Below are positions 1 through 5,747 of a stretch of 5,747 bases of DNA, one piece after another. The position numbers and the translations under genes were made by a program. This DNA is from Rickettsiales bacterium (lineage in GTDB: Bacteria; Pseudomonadota; Alphaproteobacteria; Methylaequorales; Methylaequoraceae): assembly GCA_002710765.1 (NCBI GenBank), contig PALK01000021.1, positions 37,666-43,412 on the forward strand, in the 5' to 3' direction. The notes beneath the pieces are model-generated. The model made no database searches, was not told the origin of the DNA, and saw nothing but the letters and a program-made list of their open reading frames with translations. Positions within the stretch are counted from its first letter, which is position 1; each line of letters begins with the position of its first letter.

Positions 1-303
1 TCAGATTTTGCTTATTTCCTTAAAGATGGAGAAGTAGAAATTAAATCTAGGAATGGAACAAGAGTAGGTTTTATCAATAAAGATGAAGTTTTTGGAGAAC
101 AATCTATCTTATTAAATACATCAAGAACAGTATCTGCTATCGCATTAAAAGATTCCTCTGCAATCAAAATACAAAAGATAAGCTTAATTAAAGAGTTTAA
201 AAACTCTTCATTTTTAATTCAGGCAATTCTTCGAGCCACATGTATGAGATTAACTAATTTAGCTGGAACGATAGAAAAAGATTTAAAAAGCATTGATGAT
301 TAA
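1..303 (+). CDS. Cyclic-nucleotide-binding domain protein, C-terminal part (5' end outside window)
   Basis: The window opens inside this gene; 100 residues are visible before the TAA at 301-303. The visible part is the second half of a cNMP-binding (CAP-type) beta-barrel. A strand pair reads YFLKDGEVEI (visible residues 5-14). The phosphate-binding cassette follows as FGEQSILLNTSRTVSAIA (31-48), keeping the two residues that contact cyclic nucleotide in CAP-like domains: the Glu of FGE (E33) and the Arg of SRT (R42). A helical tail (about 68-97) then ends the protein. No helix-turn-helix DNA-binding domain follows, so this is not an ordinary Crp/Fnr regulator. It is either a stand-alone sensor domain or the end of a protein with another domain upstream. 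Conservation of E and R suggests ligand binding, but cAMP versus cGMP cannot be told. The next gene is 255 bases away, so cotranscription is doubtful. The family is fairly certain; the biological role is unknown. Confidence 0.85.
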   Translation, partial: SDFAYFLKDGEVEIKSRNGTRVGFINKDEVFGEQSILLNTSRTVSAIALKDSSAIKIQKISLIKEFKNSSFLIQAILRATCMRLTNLAGTIEKDLKSIDD

Positions 304-419
304 ATATATATAAAATCAATATCTTATAAAGAGTTTCTTAAATAGTATTAAAAAAAATAAGAGTTATATATTATTTATTTAAATATTAATTTAGTAAAAA
401 ATAATATACTTTATTTCTA

Positions 420-441
420 CAGTAAAATTATAATTTTATTG
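420..441. repeat. AT-rich palindrome in the spacer
   Basis: Positions 423-438 form a perfect 16-base palindrome, TAAAATTATAATTTTA. The pairing extends outward by a G:T wobble (422/439), A:T (421/440) and C:G (420/441), giving a 22-base inverted repeat. It lies about 120 bases before the DUF2798 start. It could be an operator half-site pair or a weak hairpin, but in sequence this AT-rich such palindromes also arise by chance. It has no loop and no following T-run, so it is not a good terminator. Confidence 0.3.
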
Positions 442-485
442 CTTAAAAATAAAATATTTATTTGTTTTTTATATGTTTTATTATT

Positions 486-502
486 GAATATTCTATATAT
501 TC
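486..502. repeat. Short inverted repeat before the DUF2798 gene
   Basis: GAATAT (486-491) and ATATTC (497-502) can pair around a 5-base loop, and a T-rich run (503-513) follows. The layout resembles a very weak intrinsic terminator or an untranslated-leader hairpin about 57 bases before the start codon. With only one G:C pair in the stem it would be unstable, so a role is uncertain. Confidence 0.2.
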
Positions 503-558
503 TTAATTTTTTTAATATAACTTGTTAATTTTTTGGAGATTGTATTAAAATATCAGGA

Positions 559-819
559 ATGAAATTTAAAAAAATTAAAGCATCTAAGAGGATTAAAAGT
601 GTAGCTTTTGCAACTTTAATGTCTTTTATTACAAGTTCTATTGTTTCTTCAATTGTTGTAATCAGTACTCAAAAATTATCTGATTTTTATACTTTTTGGC
701 TTCCTTCAGTATTTAGAGCCTGGCCAATAGTTTTTATTCTTATCTTAATATTTGTTCCAGTACTAAATAAGTTATTAGACTTTTTTTTAGATACCAATGA
801 TAAAGAAAGTAATAATTAG
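559..819 (+). CDS. Small two-helix membrane protein, DUF2798 family
   Basis: This 86-residue protein has a basic N-terminus (MKFKKIKASKRIK), a first hydrophobic helix at about 15-37, and a second at about 52-74 carrying FRAWPIVFILILIFVPVLN, with an acidic, polar tail (DTNDKESNN). The LMSFITSSIVSSIVV stretch, the RAW-x(2)-F pattern and the later VP-x-L match the DUF2798 family, small inner-membrane proteins of unknown function. The basic N-terminus predicts a cytoplasmic N-end. AGGA (555-558) abuts the ATG, too close for a normal Shine-Dalgarno. GGAG at 535-538 is better placed for an in-frame ATT at 544, which would add five residues; ATG 559 is the conservative choice. The UMF1 transporter gene starts 20 bases downstream, so the two are probably cotranscribed. 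Family call is good; no function can be given. Confidence 0.82.
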   Translation: MKFKKIKASKRIKSVAFATLMSFITSSIVSSIVVISTQKLSDFYTFWLPSVFRAWPIVFILILIFVPVLNKLLDFFLDTNDKESNN

Positions 820-839
820 TATATTAAAAACTTTATTTT

Positions 840-2048
840 ATGAATAAACTAAAAAAATTTAAGACCTGGTGTCTTTTTGATTTTGGACTATCTAGCTATC
901 CAACACTAATACTCACATTTTTCTTTGGAGCTTATTACGTAAAGGTTATCGCAATAGATGAGGTCTCAGGGTCCGCGGATTGGGGTTTGTCTATATCAAT
1001 TTCGAGTTTTATTTGTGTAATTGTATTTACTTTATTTTTAAAAGTAAAAAAGCGATTAGGACTTACGGTTAAGTCACGTAATTTTTTAATACCATTTTTA
1101 CTTCTTATTTCATGCACTTCATTTTTATACCTATTTAACGATAGTAGATTTATTTATTTACCATTACTATTTGTTGTAGTCTCTTTTGTTGCTTTTGAGG
1201 TTTTGAATCTATTTTATAATATTTCATTAACTAAAATTACATCAAGAAAAAATATAGGGTTTGTTTCTAATATAGGCTGGTCAGTTGGTTATTTAGGCGG
1301 TTTGCTGTCTTTATTCATTGTATGGTGTTTAATCAGGTTAAGTGAGAATGAGTCTTCGATTATTTATTCAGAAAATATTTTTGTATTTATTGGTCCTTTT
1401 GTTGGTTTTTGGACTTTACTTTTTTGTACTCCACATTTTTTGAGTTTTAAAAATATAAATTTTAAAATTCCTGCCAATTTTTCAATATTAAAAATAATTA
1501 AAACTAAAAGGATACGAAGCTTTATTTTTGCTTATTTTCTTTACAATAATGCTGTAATATGTATTTTTGCATTTGCTAGTTTATTCGCTTCAATTTTGTT
1601 TAATTTCAGTGAAAATGAAATTTTACTTCTTGGTATTTTTATCAATCTTGCTGGTATAATAGGATGTTTATTTTTTGCTAAATTTGAAGATAATATTGGA
1701 TCAAGAAAAACTATTTGTATTTGTATTATAAGTCTTACAATCCTCACATTTCTACTATTATTCATTAAAACTAAGCTATTTTTTTGGTCTTTAGCATTAT
1801 TTATAGGTTTTTTTATTGGACCAATACAAGCCTCAAGTCGGTCCTATCTTTCAAAAAGTATAGGTGAAAAAGATGTTTTAAGTATATTTACATTTTATTC
1901 AGTCTTAGGAAATAGTTGTTCAATAATTGGTCCTTTTTTTATTAGTATATTGATAGGTCTCACGAATTCAATAAAAGTAGGATTAAGCTTAATTCCTCTA
2001 TACTTATTTTTAAGTCTCATGATTTTATATAAAAAAACTAGTGTTTGA
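840..2048 (+). CDS. Major facilitator superfamily transporter, UMF1 (Atg22-like) family
   Basis: This 402-residue protein is almost entirely hydrophobic with about 12 membrane helices, the usual MFS layout. UMF1/Atg22 hallmarks are visible in order: WCLFDFGLSSYPTLILTF (10-27, family WxLyDwanSay-x-ilTF), GWSVGYLGGLLSL (146-158), YNNAVICIFAF (235-245, family YnDG-x(4)-fAF), GPIQASSRSYLS (327-338, family G-x-QA-x-SRS) and FYSVLGNSCSIIGP (352-365). The family's substrate in bacteria is not established; yeast Atg22 exports amino acids from the vacuole. Two features are unusual: the loop after helix 2, where MFS motif A (G-x-L-x-D-R) is expected, reads KVKKRLGLTVKSR without the acidic residue, and YNDG is YNNA. 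The matching loop in the second half keeps EDNIGSRK (283-290). ATG 840 is the only possible start, because an in-frame stop lies at 825-827 and the first motif begins at residue 10; no Shine-Dalgarno is evident. Its 3' end overlaps purH by 11 bases on the opposite strand. Confidence 0.9.
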   Translation: MNKLKKFKTWCLFDFGLSSYPTLILTFFFGAYYVKVIAIDEVSGSADWGLSISISSFICVIVFTLFLKVKKRLGLTVKSRNFLIPFLLLISCTSFLYLFNDSRFIYLPLLFVVVSFVAFEVLNLFYNISLTKITSRKNIGFVSNIGWSVGYLGGLLSLFIVWCLIRLSENESSIIYSENIFVFIGPFVGFWTLLFCTPHFLSFKNINFKIPANFSILKIIKTKRIRSFIFAYFLYNNAVICIFAFASLFASILFNFSENEILLLGIFINLAGIIGCLFFAKFEDNIGSRKTICICIISLTILTFLLLFIKTKLFFWSLALFIGFFIGPIQASSRSYLSKSIGEKDVLSIFTFYSVLGNSCSIIGPFFISILIGLTNSIKVGLSLIPLYLFLSLMILYKKTSV

Positions 2049-3591
2049 AATTTCTATAACCAGTAAAAACCATAGAAATTTTACTTTTATTTGATTCTTC
2101 AATTACTAATTTGTCATTTTTTGAACCCCCTGGTTGAATAATAGAGGAGATAGGATATTTTTTACAAAGCTTAACAATATCTGGAAAAGGGAAAAAACCA
2201 TCCGATGCCAAAATAAATTTTTCCTTGCTACTTTTAAGGTTCTGTAATTTTTTTAAAGCTTGTTTTGCTGAATCTAATCTATTAGTTTGTCCAACTCCAA
2301 TGCCCACAGTTGTTAATTTTTTTGAAATTACTATAGAGTTTGAATTCACATATTTAGCGACAATAAAAGCGAATTTTAAATCTTCCATTTCGATTTTAGA
2401 AGGTTTTTTTAGCGTTGGAAAAGATAGGTCTTTATATTTAAATTTTTTTAAATTTTGCTCTTGAACTAATAAATGATTTTTAGTGCTCGAGAAGCTCAGA
2501 TTTTCTTTACTAGTTAAAATATTTCTATATTCAATAATTATAAGATTTTTTTTTGAACTTAGATATTTTGTTACTTCTTTAGGAATTTTTGGTGCAATAA
2601 TAACTTCAGTAAAATTTTCTTTGATTAATTTTGCTGTTTTCAATGTTAATTTTTTATTAAAAGCAACAATCCCTCCAAAAGCACTTACTGGGTCTGATTT
2701 TAAAGCATTTTTATAAGCATTTTCTTGTTTATTTGATACAGATACTCCACAAGGATTTCCATGTTTTAATATTACACAAGAAAAATCTTTATTAAATTCT
2801 AAGGCAAGTTCAATGGCAATATTCATATCATTAACATTATTTAAAGACATTTCCTTTCCTGAAAGTTGATTAATATTATCTCTTCCAAGCTCATATAGTG
2901 CTGCCTGTTGATGAGGGTTTTCACCATATCTTAGTTCTTTAATTTTTTTGAATGGTAACGCAAGTTCATCTCCAAATAAATCTTTTTTATTCATACTTGA
3001 AAACCATTTAGCTATTTGACTTTCGTAAAAAGCACTTTTTTGGAAAGCCTTAATTGCAAGAGATTTTCTATAATCGTAATGAAAAAAGTTTCTATTATTT
3101 TCTGCAAGCTTTACGAAATTTTCGTAATCTTTAGGATCAGATAATACTGCTGTTGATGAAAGGTTTTTTGCAGCAGCTCTTATTAAGGTAGAACCTCCAA
3201 TGTCAATATTTTCAATACATTCTTTAAAAATTTGATTAGATTTTTTTATAGTTTCAGAAAAAGGATATAAATTAACAATAATTAAATCAAAAGTAAGTAA
3301 ATTTAACTTACTAATTTGTTTTAGATGTTCATTGTTATTTTTATCTGCCAAAATACCTGAATGAACAGCAGGGTGCAAAGTTTTTACCCTTCCACCCAAA
3401 ATTTCAGGAAAATTTGTAATTGTAGATATTTCGAATAATTTAATCTTTGAACTTAATTTTTTTAAATATTTATATGTTCCTCCAGAAGAGAAGATTTTAA
3501 CTTTAAATTTTTCAAAATAGGGTACTAGTAAATCAAGTTTATTTTTATCAGATACTGAGACAATAGCATTTTTAATTTCAAGTTTTTTCAT
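2038..3591 (-). CDS. purH: Bifunctional AICAR formyltransferase / IMP cyclohydrolase
   Basis: PurH catalyses the last two steps of de novo purine synthesis in the cytoplasm: AICAR plus 10-formyl-THF gives FAICAR, which is then cyclised to IMP. The 517-residue length is normal (E. coli about 529). The N-terminal cyclohydrolase (MGS-like) domain spans about 1-200, with ALVSVSDK-like AIVSVSDK (9-16), SSGGTYKYL (35-43), GGRVKTLHPAVHSGIL (66-81), NLYPF (107-111) and IDIGGSTLIRAAAKN (129-143). The formyltransferase domain follows, with LRYGENPHQQAALY (220-233), the catalytic Lys-His pair in LKHGNPCG (K276, H277), SDPVSAFGG (299-307), VGIGVGQTNRLDSA (429-442), ASDGFFPFPD (462-471) and the C-terminal QPGGS...MVFTGYRNFKH. 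All key motifs are intact, so it should be active. The start is fixed by MKKLEIKNAIVSVSDK and by the TAATG overlap with the preceding dehydratase gene, which implies translational coupling. Its 3' end overlaps the convergent UMF1 gene. Identification is essentially certain. Confidence 0.99.
   Translation of the reverse strand: MKKLEIKNAIVSVSDKNKLDLLVPYFEKFKVKIFSSGGTYKYLKKLSSKIKLFEISTITNFPEILGGRVKTLHPAVHSGILADKNNNEHLKQISKLNLLTFDLIIVNLYPFSETIKKSNQIFKECIENIDIGGSTLIRAAAKNLSSTAVLSDPKDYENFVKLAENNRNFFHYDYRKSLAIKAFQKSAFYESQIAKWFSSMNKKDLFGDELALPFKKIKELRYGENPHQQAALYELGRDNINQLSGKEMSLNNVNDMNIAIELALEFNKDFSCVILKHGNPCGVSVSNKQENAYKNALKSDPVSAFGGIVAFNKKLTLKTAKLIKENFTEVIIAPKIPKEVTKYLSSKKNLIIIEYRNILTSKENLSFSSTKNHLLVQEQNLKKFKYKDLSFPTLKKPSKIEMEDLKFAFIVAKYVNSNSIVISKKLTTVGIGVGQTNRLDSAKQALKKLQNLKSSKEKFILASDGFFPFPDIVKLCKKYPISSIIQPGGSKNDKLVIEESNKSKISMVFTGYRNFKH
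2046..2083. terminator. Probable bidirectional terminator at the UMF1/purH junction
   Basis: AAATTTCTAT (2048-2057) is the exact inverted complement of ATAGAAATTT (2072-2081), separated by a 14-base loop. On the + strand one G:U and one U:A pair extend the stem to 12 bp (2046-2083), and U-rich sequence follows (CTTTTATTTG). On the - strand the stem is 10 bp, and seven T's (2037-2031) follow 8 bases later, directly after the purH stop codon. The hairpin begins in the UMF1 stop codon and lies entirely within the last codons of purH (K504-K516). It is AT-rich with one G:C pair, so weaker than a textbook terminator, but its symmetry and its position between convergent genes support the call. Confidence 0.55.
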
Positions 3592-3593
3592 TA
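3589..3593 (-). other. TAATG stop-start overlap between dehydratase gene and purH
   Basis: Read on the - strand, the dehydratase stop TAA (3593-3591) shares its last A with the purH start ATG (3591-3589). Such one-base overlaps usually mean that ribosomes finishing the upstream gene reinitiate on the downstream one. Only a weak purine-rich stretch (AAAGAAAAG) precedes the ATG, within the dehydratase tail, consistent with dependence on coupling. Confidence 0.8.
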
Positions 3594-5426
3594 TTTTTGC
3601 TTTTCTTTATATTCGGGTAATATTTTTTTTAATAAGAAAATACTTTTTTTTTCATCATTATTTTTGATACATGTTATGAGTTCTTTTATTTCTGATTCTT
3701 TTGAAGGGAAAATGACTGAATTAGTTTCAAGAATACCTTTCGTTTGAGATTTTCTCATTTTTTCCTGTTTATAAAATAGTTCTTCGCTAAGCTTTTCACC
3801 ATTTCTAAGTTTAGTATATTTAATTTTTACATCCTCATTTATTTTTTTTCCAGATAAACTTATCATTTTTAATGCAAGTTCTTTAATTTTTACTGGATCA
3901 CCCATTTCGAGAACATTAATAATTGAATTTATAGCATTTTTATGCTGGGAAGAGAGTAGTACTAATTCTACAGCCTCTCTAATGGTCATAAAATATCGCG
4001 AAACCTCTGGATGAGTTATTGTTATAGGGCCTCCCATATTAATTTGTTTTTCAAATAATGGAACAACAGAACCCGTGGAACCAAGAACATTACCAAATCT
4101 TACTATTTTATAATTAGTCTTATAACTTTTACCAACCATTTGGATATATTTTTCACATAATCTTTTTGTTGCTCCCATAATATTAGTGGGATTAACTGCT
4201 TTATCAGTTGATATAAAAATCATTTCTGGCACTTTATATTTTTTACATAGATCTATAATTTTCACGGTCGCAAAAAAATTTGTTTTAAGAGCCTCTATTG
4301 GATCAGATTCAACAAAAGTAATATGTTTTAAAGCTGCAGCATGAAAAATAATATCTGGCTTATGGGAGCTTATAAGTTTTTCCATTTTAAATGAATCTCT
4401 AATATCGCCGAGAACTGGTAAGGATCTTATCTTTATTTTTTGTGAAATTTCATAAAGACTAAACTCATTTTGTTCAACAAGTATTAAGTTTTTGGGATTT
4501 AGTGTTGAAATTTGTTTACATAATTCACTTCCAATACTTCCTCCAGCACCAGTTACCAAAACTATTTTATTTGATAAATTTTTTAAAGAGTCCGTTTCAT
4601 GAATTCTTTGTTGCCTTCCAAGAACATCCTCAATAATTATGGGTCTTGCTTTAAACTTTTCGGCTGAATTAGATTTAAAATCAGTAATTTTGGGCAATTC
4701 ACCTATAGCAAGTCCATTTTTTTTAGCAAAAATAAACAAAGATTCAATTATTTCAACTGAAAGTGAGTGATCAGCAATTATTAATCTTTGTGGAACAATT
4801 TTTGTTTCTAAAATTACTTTTTTTAAATTCTCAATTTTTTCTGTGGTAGTTAATATTGGTATACCATGTATTGTTCTACCTATTGATTTTGAGTATGTAC
4901 CAATAATTCCAACTGCATTAAAAGGAGAAGATTTTTCTCTGCTTGCTCTTATGAAGAGTTCAGTGGTATCATTATTTCCGACTACTATAACTGGTACCTT
5001 TCTTTTCTTCGCTATAGACTTTTTATTCTCGGTTCTATCCTTTATTAGTCTGTAAAATATTCTTGGTCCTGAAATTCCTAATAAAGAAACGATAAATAAT
5101 AAAACCAAAAATGAACGTGGTATATTTTCTAACCTAATAGTTAAAAAAAGCGTTGCAAAAATAATTAAACAAGAAGCACTTAAGCTTTTAAAAATCGAGA
5201 GTATTTCATGAATTGATGAATATTTCCATATTCCATGATAAAAACCAAATCTATTCAGAAAGAAAATTGTTAACGGAGAATATACGACTATATATGGCCA
5301 TAGTGAATTTATTAAGATAAACGCCTCGTTTTCCAACCTAAGCCATAATGCAAAAACAAATGAAAAGCTTAGAATTATGAAGTCATGAAAAATATTTAAC
5401 AGAATTTTTTTATTTTTGATAATCAT
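3591..5426 (-). CDS. Membrane-anchored UDP-GlcNAc 4,6-dehydratase (WbpM/PglF/CapD family)
   Basis: This enzyme family converts UDP-GlcNAc to UDP-4-keto-6-deoxy-GlcNAc, the precursor of QuiNAc, FucNAc or bacillosamine-type sugars in O-antigen, capsule or glycoprotein glycans. The 611-residue protein is the long form (WbpM and PglF are of similar size). About four membrane helices lie at 10-30, 42-60, 80-98 and 104-121. A CoA_binding_3-like Rossmann region follows (about 140-250; VIVVGNNDTTELFIRAS). The catalytic SDR domain begins near 288 with the nucleotide-binding TGAGGSIGSE (292-301), then GDIRD (340-344), HAAALKH (362-368), STDKAVNPTN (406-415), MGATKR (417-422) and RFGNVLGSTGSVVPLF (443-458). 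The usual SDR YxxxK is MxxxK (M417, K421) beside T407-D408-K409, as is typical for this family, so it is not a defect. The ATG is the only start after the in-frame stop near 5451-5453. It overlaps the upstream transferase gene by 17 bases and purH by one, so all three look like one operon. Exact sugar product is inferred. Confidence 0.95.
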   Translation of the reverse strand: MIIKNKKILLNIFHDFIILSFSFVFALWLRLENEAFILINSLWPYIVVYSPLTIFFLNRFGFYHGIWKYSSIHEILSIFKSLSASCLIIFATLFLTIRLENIPRSFLVLLFIVSLLGISGPRIFYRLIKDRTENKKSIAKKRKVPVIVVGNNDTTELFIRASREKSSPFNAVGIIGTYSKSIGRTIHGIPILTTTEKIENLKKVILETKIVPQRLIIADHSLSVEIIESLFIFAKKNGLAIGELPKITDFKSNSAEKFKARPIIIEDVLGRQQRIHETDSLKNLSNKIVLVTGAGGSIGSELCKQISTLNPKNLILVEQNEFSLYEISQKIKIRSLPVLGDIRDSFKMEKLISSHKPDIIFHAAALKHITFVESDPIEALKTNFFATVKIIDLCKKYKVPEMIFISTDKAVNPTNIMGATKRLCEKYIQMVGKSYKTNYKIVRFGNVLGSTGSVVPLFEKQINMGGPITITHPEVSRYFMTIREAVELVLLSSQHKNAINSIINVLEMGDPVKIKELALKMISLSGKKINEDVKIKYTKLRNGEKLSEELFYKQEKMRKSQTKGILETNSVIFPSKESEIKELITCIKNNDEKKSIFLLKKILPEYKEKQK

Positions 5427-5747
5427 GTGATTTTTCTTTTTGCAACCAAATTAAAACTATAAAGACTGATAAAAACGCTAAAACTAAACTAAATATTTTA
5501 ATTTTAAAATATATTAATGATAGAATTATTAAACATAAATTAAGTATTGTAATTTTTTTAAGAACTACGCTGTGTGAAAATCCATTCCTGATTTTTTTTT
5601 GATAGAAATGTTCACTATGTGCTTTAAAAATTGGTTTTCCTTTTATAGTTCTTTTTATTAGTGTTATAGAAGAGTCTAAAAAATGAAATAATATTAGTAT
5701 CATGATTGGAAAAAAACAATCATATTTTAAAAGTCCTTCTATTGAAA
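5410..5747 (-). CDS. Polyprenyl-phosphate sugar-1-phosphate transferase, C-terminal part (WbpL/WecA-type, 5' end outside window)
   Basis: The reading frame stays open to the right edge of the window, so the ATG at 5703 is internal and the gene begins beyond 5747; 111 residues are visible. They start SIEGLLKYDCFFPIMILILFHFL, a membrane helix, then DSSITLIKRTIKGKPIFKAHSEHFYQ, then GFSHSVVLKK and two more hydrophobic helices (about visible residues 64-80 and 82-101), ending in a basic, polar tail. The D-x(3)-TL-x-KR-x(3)-GK-x-IF-x-AH-x(2)-H-x-YQ block is the C-terminal cytoplasmic loop of the MraY/WecA superfamily, closest to WbpL-type proteins (typically AHRxHxYQ). Such enzymes move a HexNAc-1-phosphate from a UDP-sugar to undecaprenyl phosphate and start O-antigen or capsule units. 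Here the Arg of AHR is Ser. The next gene, a UDP-GlcNAc 4,6-dehydratase, overlaps by 17 bases and could supply the 6-deoxy-HexNAc substrate. The catalytic aspartates lie off-window, so substrate and activity cannot be judged. Confidence 0.87.
   Translation of the reverse strand, partial: SIEGLLKYDCFFPIMILILFHFLDSSITLIKRTIKGKPIFKAHSEHFYQKKIRNGFSHSVVLKKITILNLCLIILSLIYFKIKIFSLVLAFLSVFIVLIWLQKEKSHDYQK

Larger units (their letters stand above)
304..558. other. AT-rich intergenic spacer without a gene
   Basis: This 255-base gap is the only sizeable non-coding stretch in the window and is almost entirely A and T. I find no open frame of useful length, no tRNA-like or other GC-bearing RNA structure, and no clear promoter with paired -35 and -10 boxes. 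It should hold the 3' end signals of the upstream gene and the promoter of the DUF2798-UMF1 pair. A TATAAC hexamer at 516-521 could be a -10 box, but no -35 match sits at the right distance. Two weak inverted repeats are listed separately. Confidence 0.6.

Noticed and set aside
417..421. MxxxK in place of the SDR YxxxK in the dehydratase (residue numbers 417-421 of the protein, not window bases)
   Set aside because: It looked like a lost catalytic tyrosine, but Met at this position is normal for long WbpM/PglF-type 4,6-dehydratases, so it is not an anomaly.
484..521. Promoter made of TTGAAT (484-489) and TATAAC (516-521)
   Set aside because: The boxes are 26 bases apart, far from the usual 16-18, and such hexamers are frequent by chance in sequence this AT-rich.
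935..1117. 60-codon open frame on the - strand inside the UMF1 gene
   Set aside because: It lies fully antisense to a well-supported transporter gene, has no recognisable motif, and has the low-complexity make-up expected of a shadow frame.
1541..1765. 74-codon open frame on the - strand inside the UMF1 gene
   Set aside because: Antisense to the transporter's conserved second half; no family resemblance and no ribosome-binding signal.
2225..2716. Two open frames of 79 and 77 codons on the + strand inside purH (2225-2464 and 2483-2716)
   Set aside because: Both are antisense to intact, conserved purH domains; their Phe-rich content simply mirrors Lys-rich codons of the real gene.
4843..5055. 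70-codon open frame on the + strand inside the dehydratase gene
   Set aside because: Hydrophobic only because it is complementary to a Lys-rich region; no motif and fully covered by the real gene.
5410..5703. Treating the right-edge gene as a complete 97-residue protein starting at ATG 5703
   Set aside because: The frame is open to the window edge and the upstream residues continue a membrane helix typical of the WbpL/WecA family, so the gene is partial and the ATG internal.
1..5747. Mobile element, CRISPR array, toxin-antitoxin, defence system or RNA gene
   Set aside because: No transposase or integrase motifs, regular repeats, paired small toxin-like frames or GC-bearing RNA folds were seen; every gene belongs to a recognisable family.

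Overview
The window is strongly AT-rich, with A/T at nearly every third codon position and long A and T runs. Genes are tightly packed and often overlap. Together with an alphaproteobacterial-looking PurH, this suggests a low-GC, streamlined bacterium, most likely a marine alphaproteobacterium such as Pelagibacterales (SAR11). That placement is inference from composition, density and general protein character; no rRNA or other taxonomic marker is present.

The left part (about 1-2048) is read on the + strand. It starts inside a gene for a stand-alone cyclic-nucleotide-binding-domain protein, of which the last 100 residues are visible. A 255-base, very AT-rich spacer follows, holding only weak palindromes. 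Then come two membrane-protein genes 20 bases apart: a small two-helix DUF2798 protein and a 402-residue major facilitator of the UMF1 (Atg22-like) family. These two are probably cotranscribed.

The right part (2038 to the window end) is read on the - strand and looks like the 3' end of a surface-polysaccharide operon with a purine gene attached. In transcription order it holds the C-terminal end of a WbpL/WecA-type polyprenyl-phosphate sugar-1-phosphate transferase (cut by the window edge), a complete membrane-anchored WbpM/PglF-type UDP-GlcNAc 4,6-dehydratase, and a complete purH. All junctions overlap (17 bases, then a 1-base TAATG), which points to translational coupling. The first two genes fit one pathway: the dehydratase makes UDP-4-keto-6-deoxy-GlcNAc, an unseen reductase or aminotransferase would finish the sugar, and the transferase would load it on undecaprenyl phosphate to start an O-antigen or capsule unit. 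PurH does the last two steps of IMP synthesis and has no direct link to that chemistry.

The two halves converge, and the UMF1 and purH ends overlap by 11 bases. A 12-bp stem-loop with T-rich flanks lies over this junction, inside the last codons of purH, and probably terminates transcription in both directions. This compact termination arrangement and the purH coupling to a sugar operon are the most noteworthy points. I see no sign of a new defence system, mobile element, CRISPR array or RNA gene.
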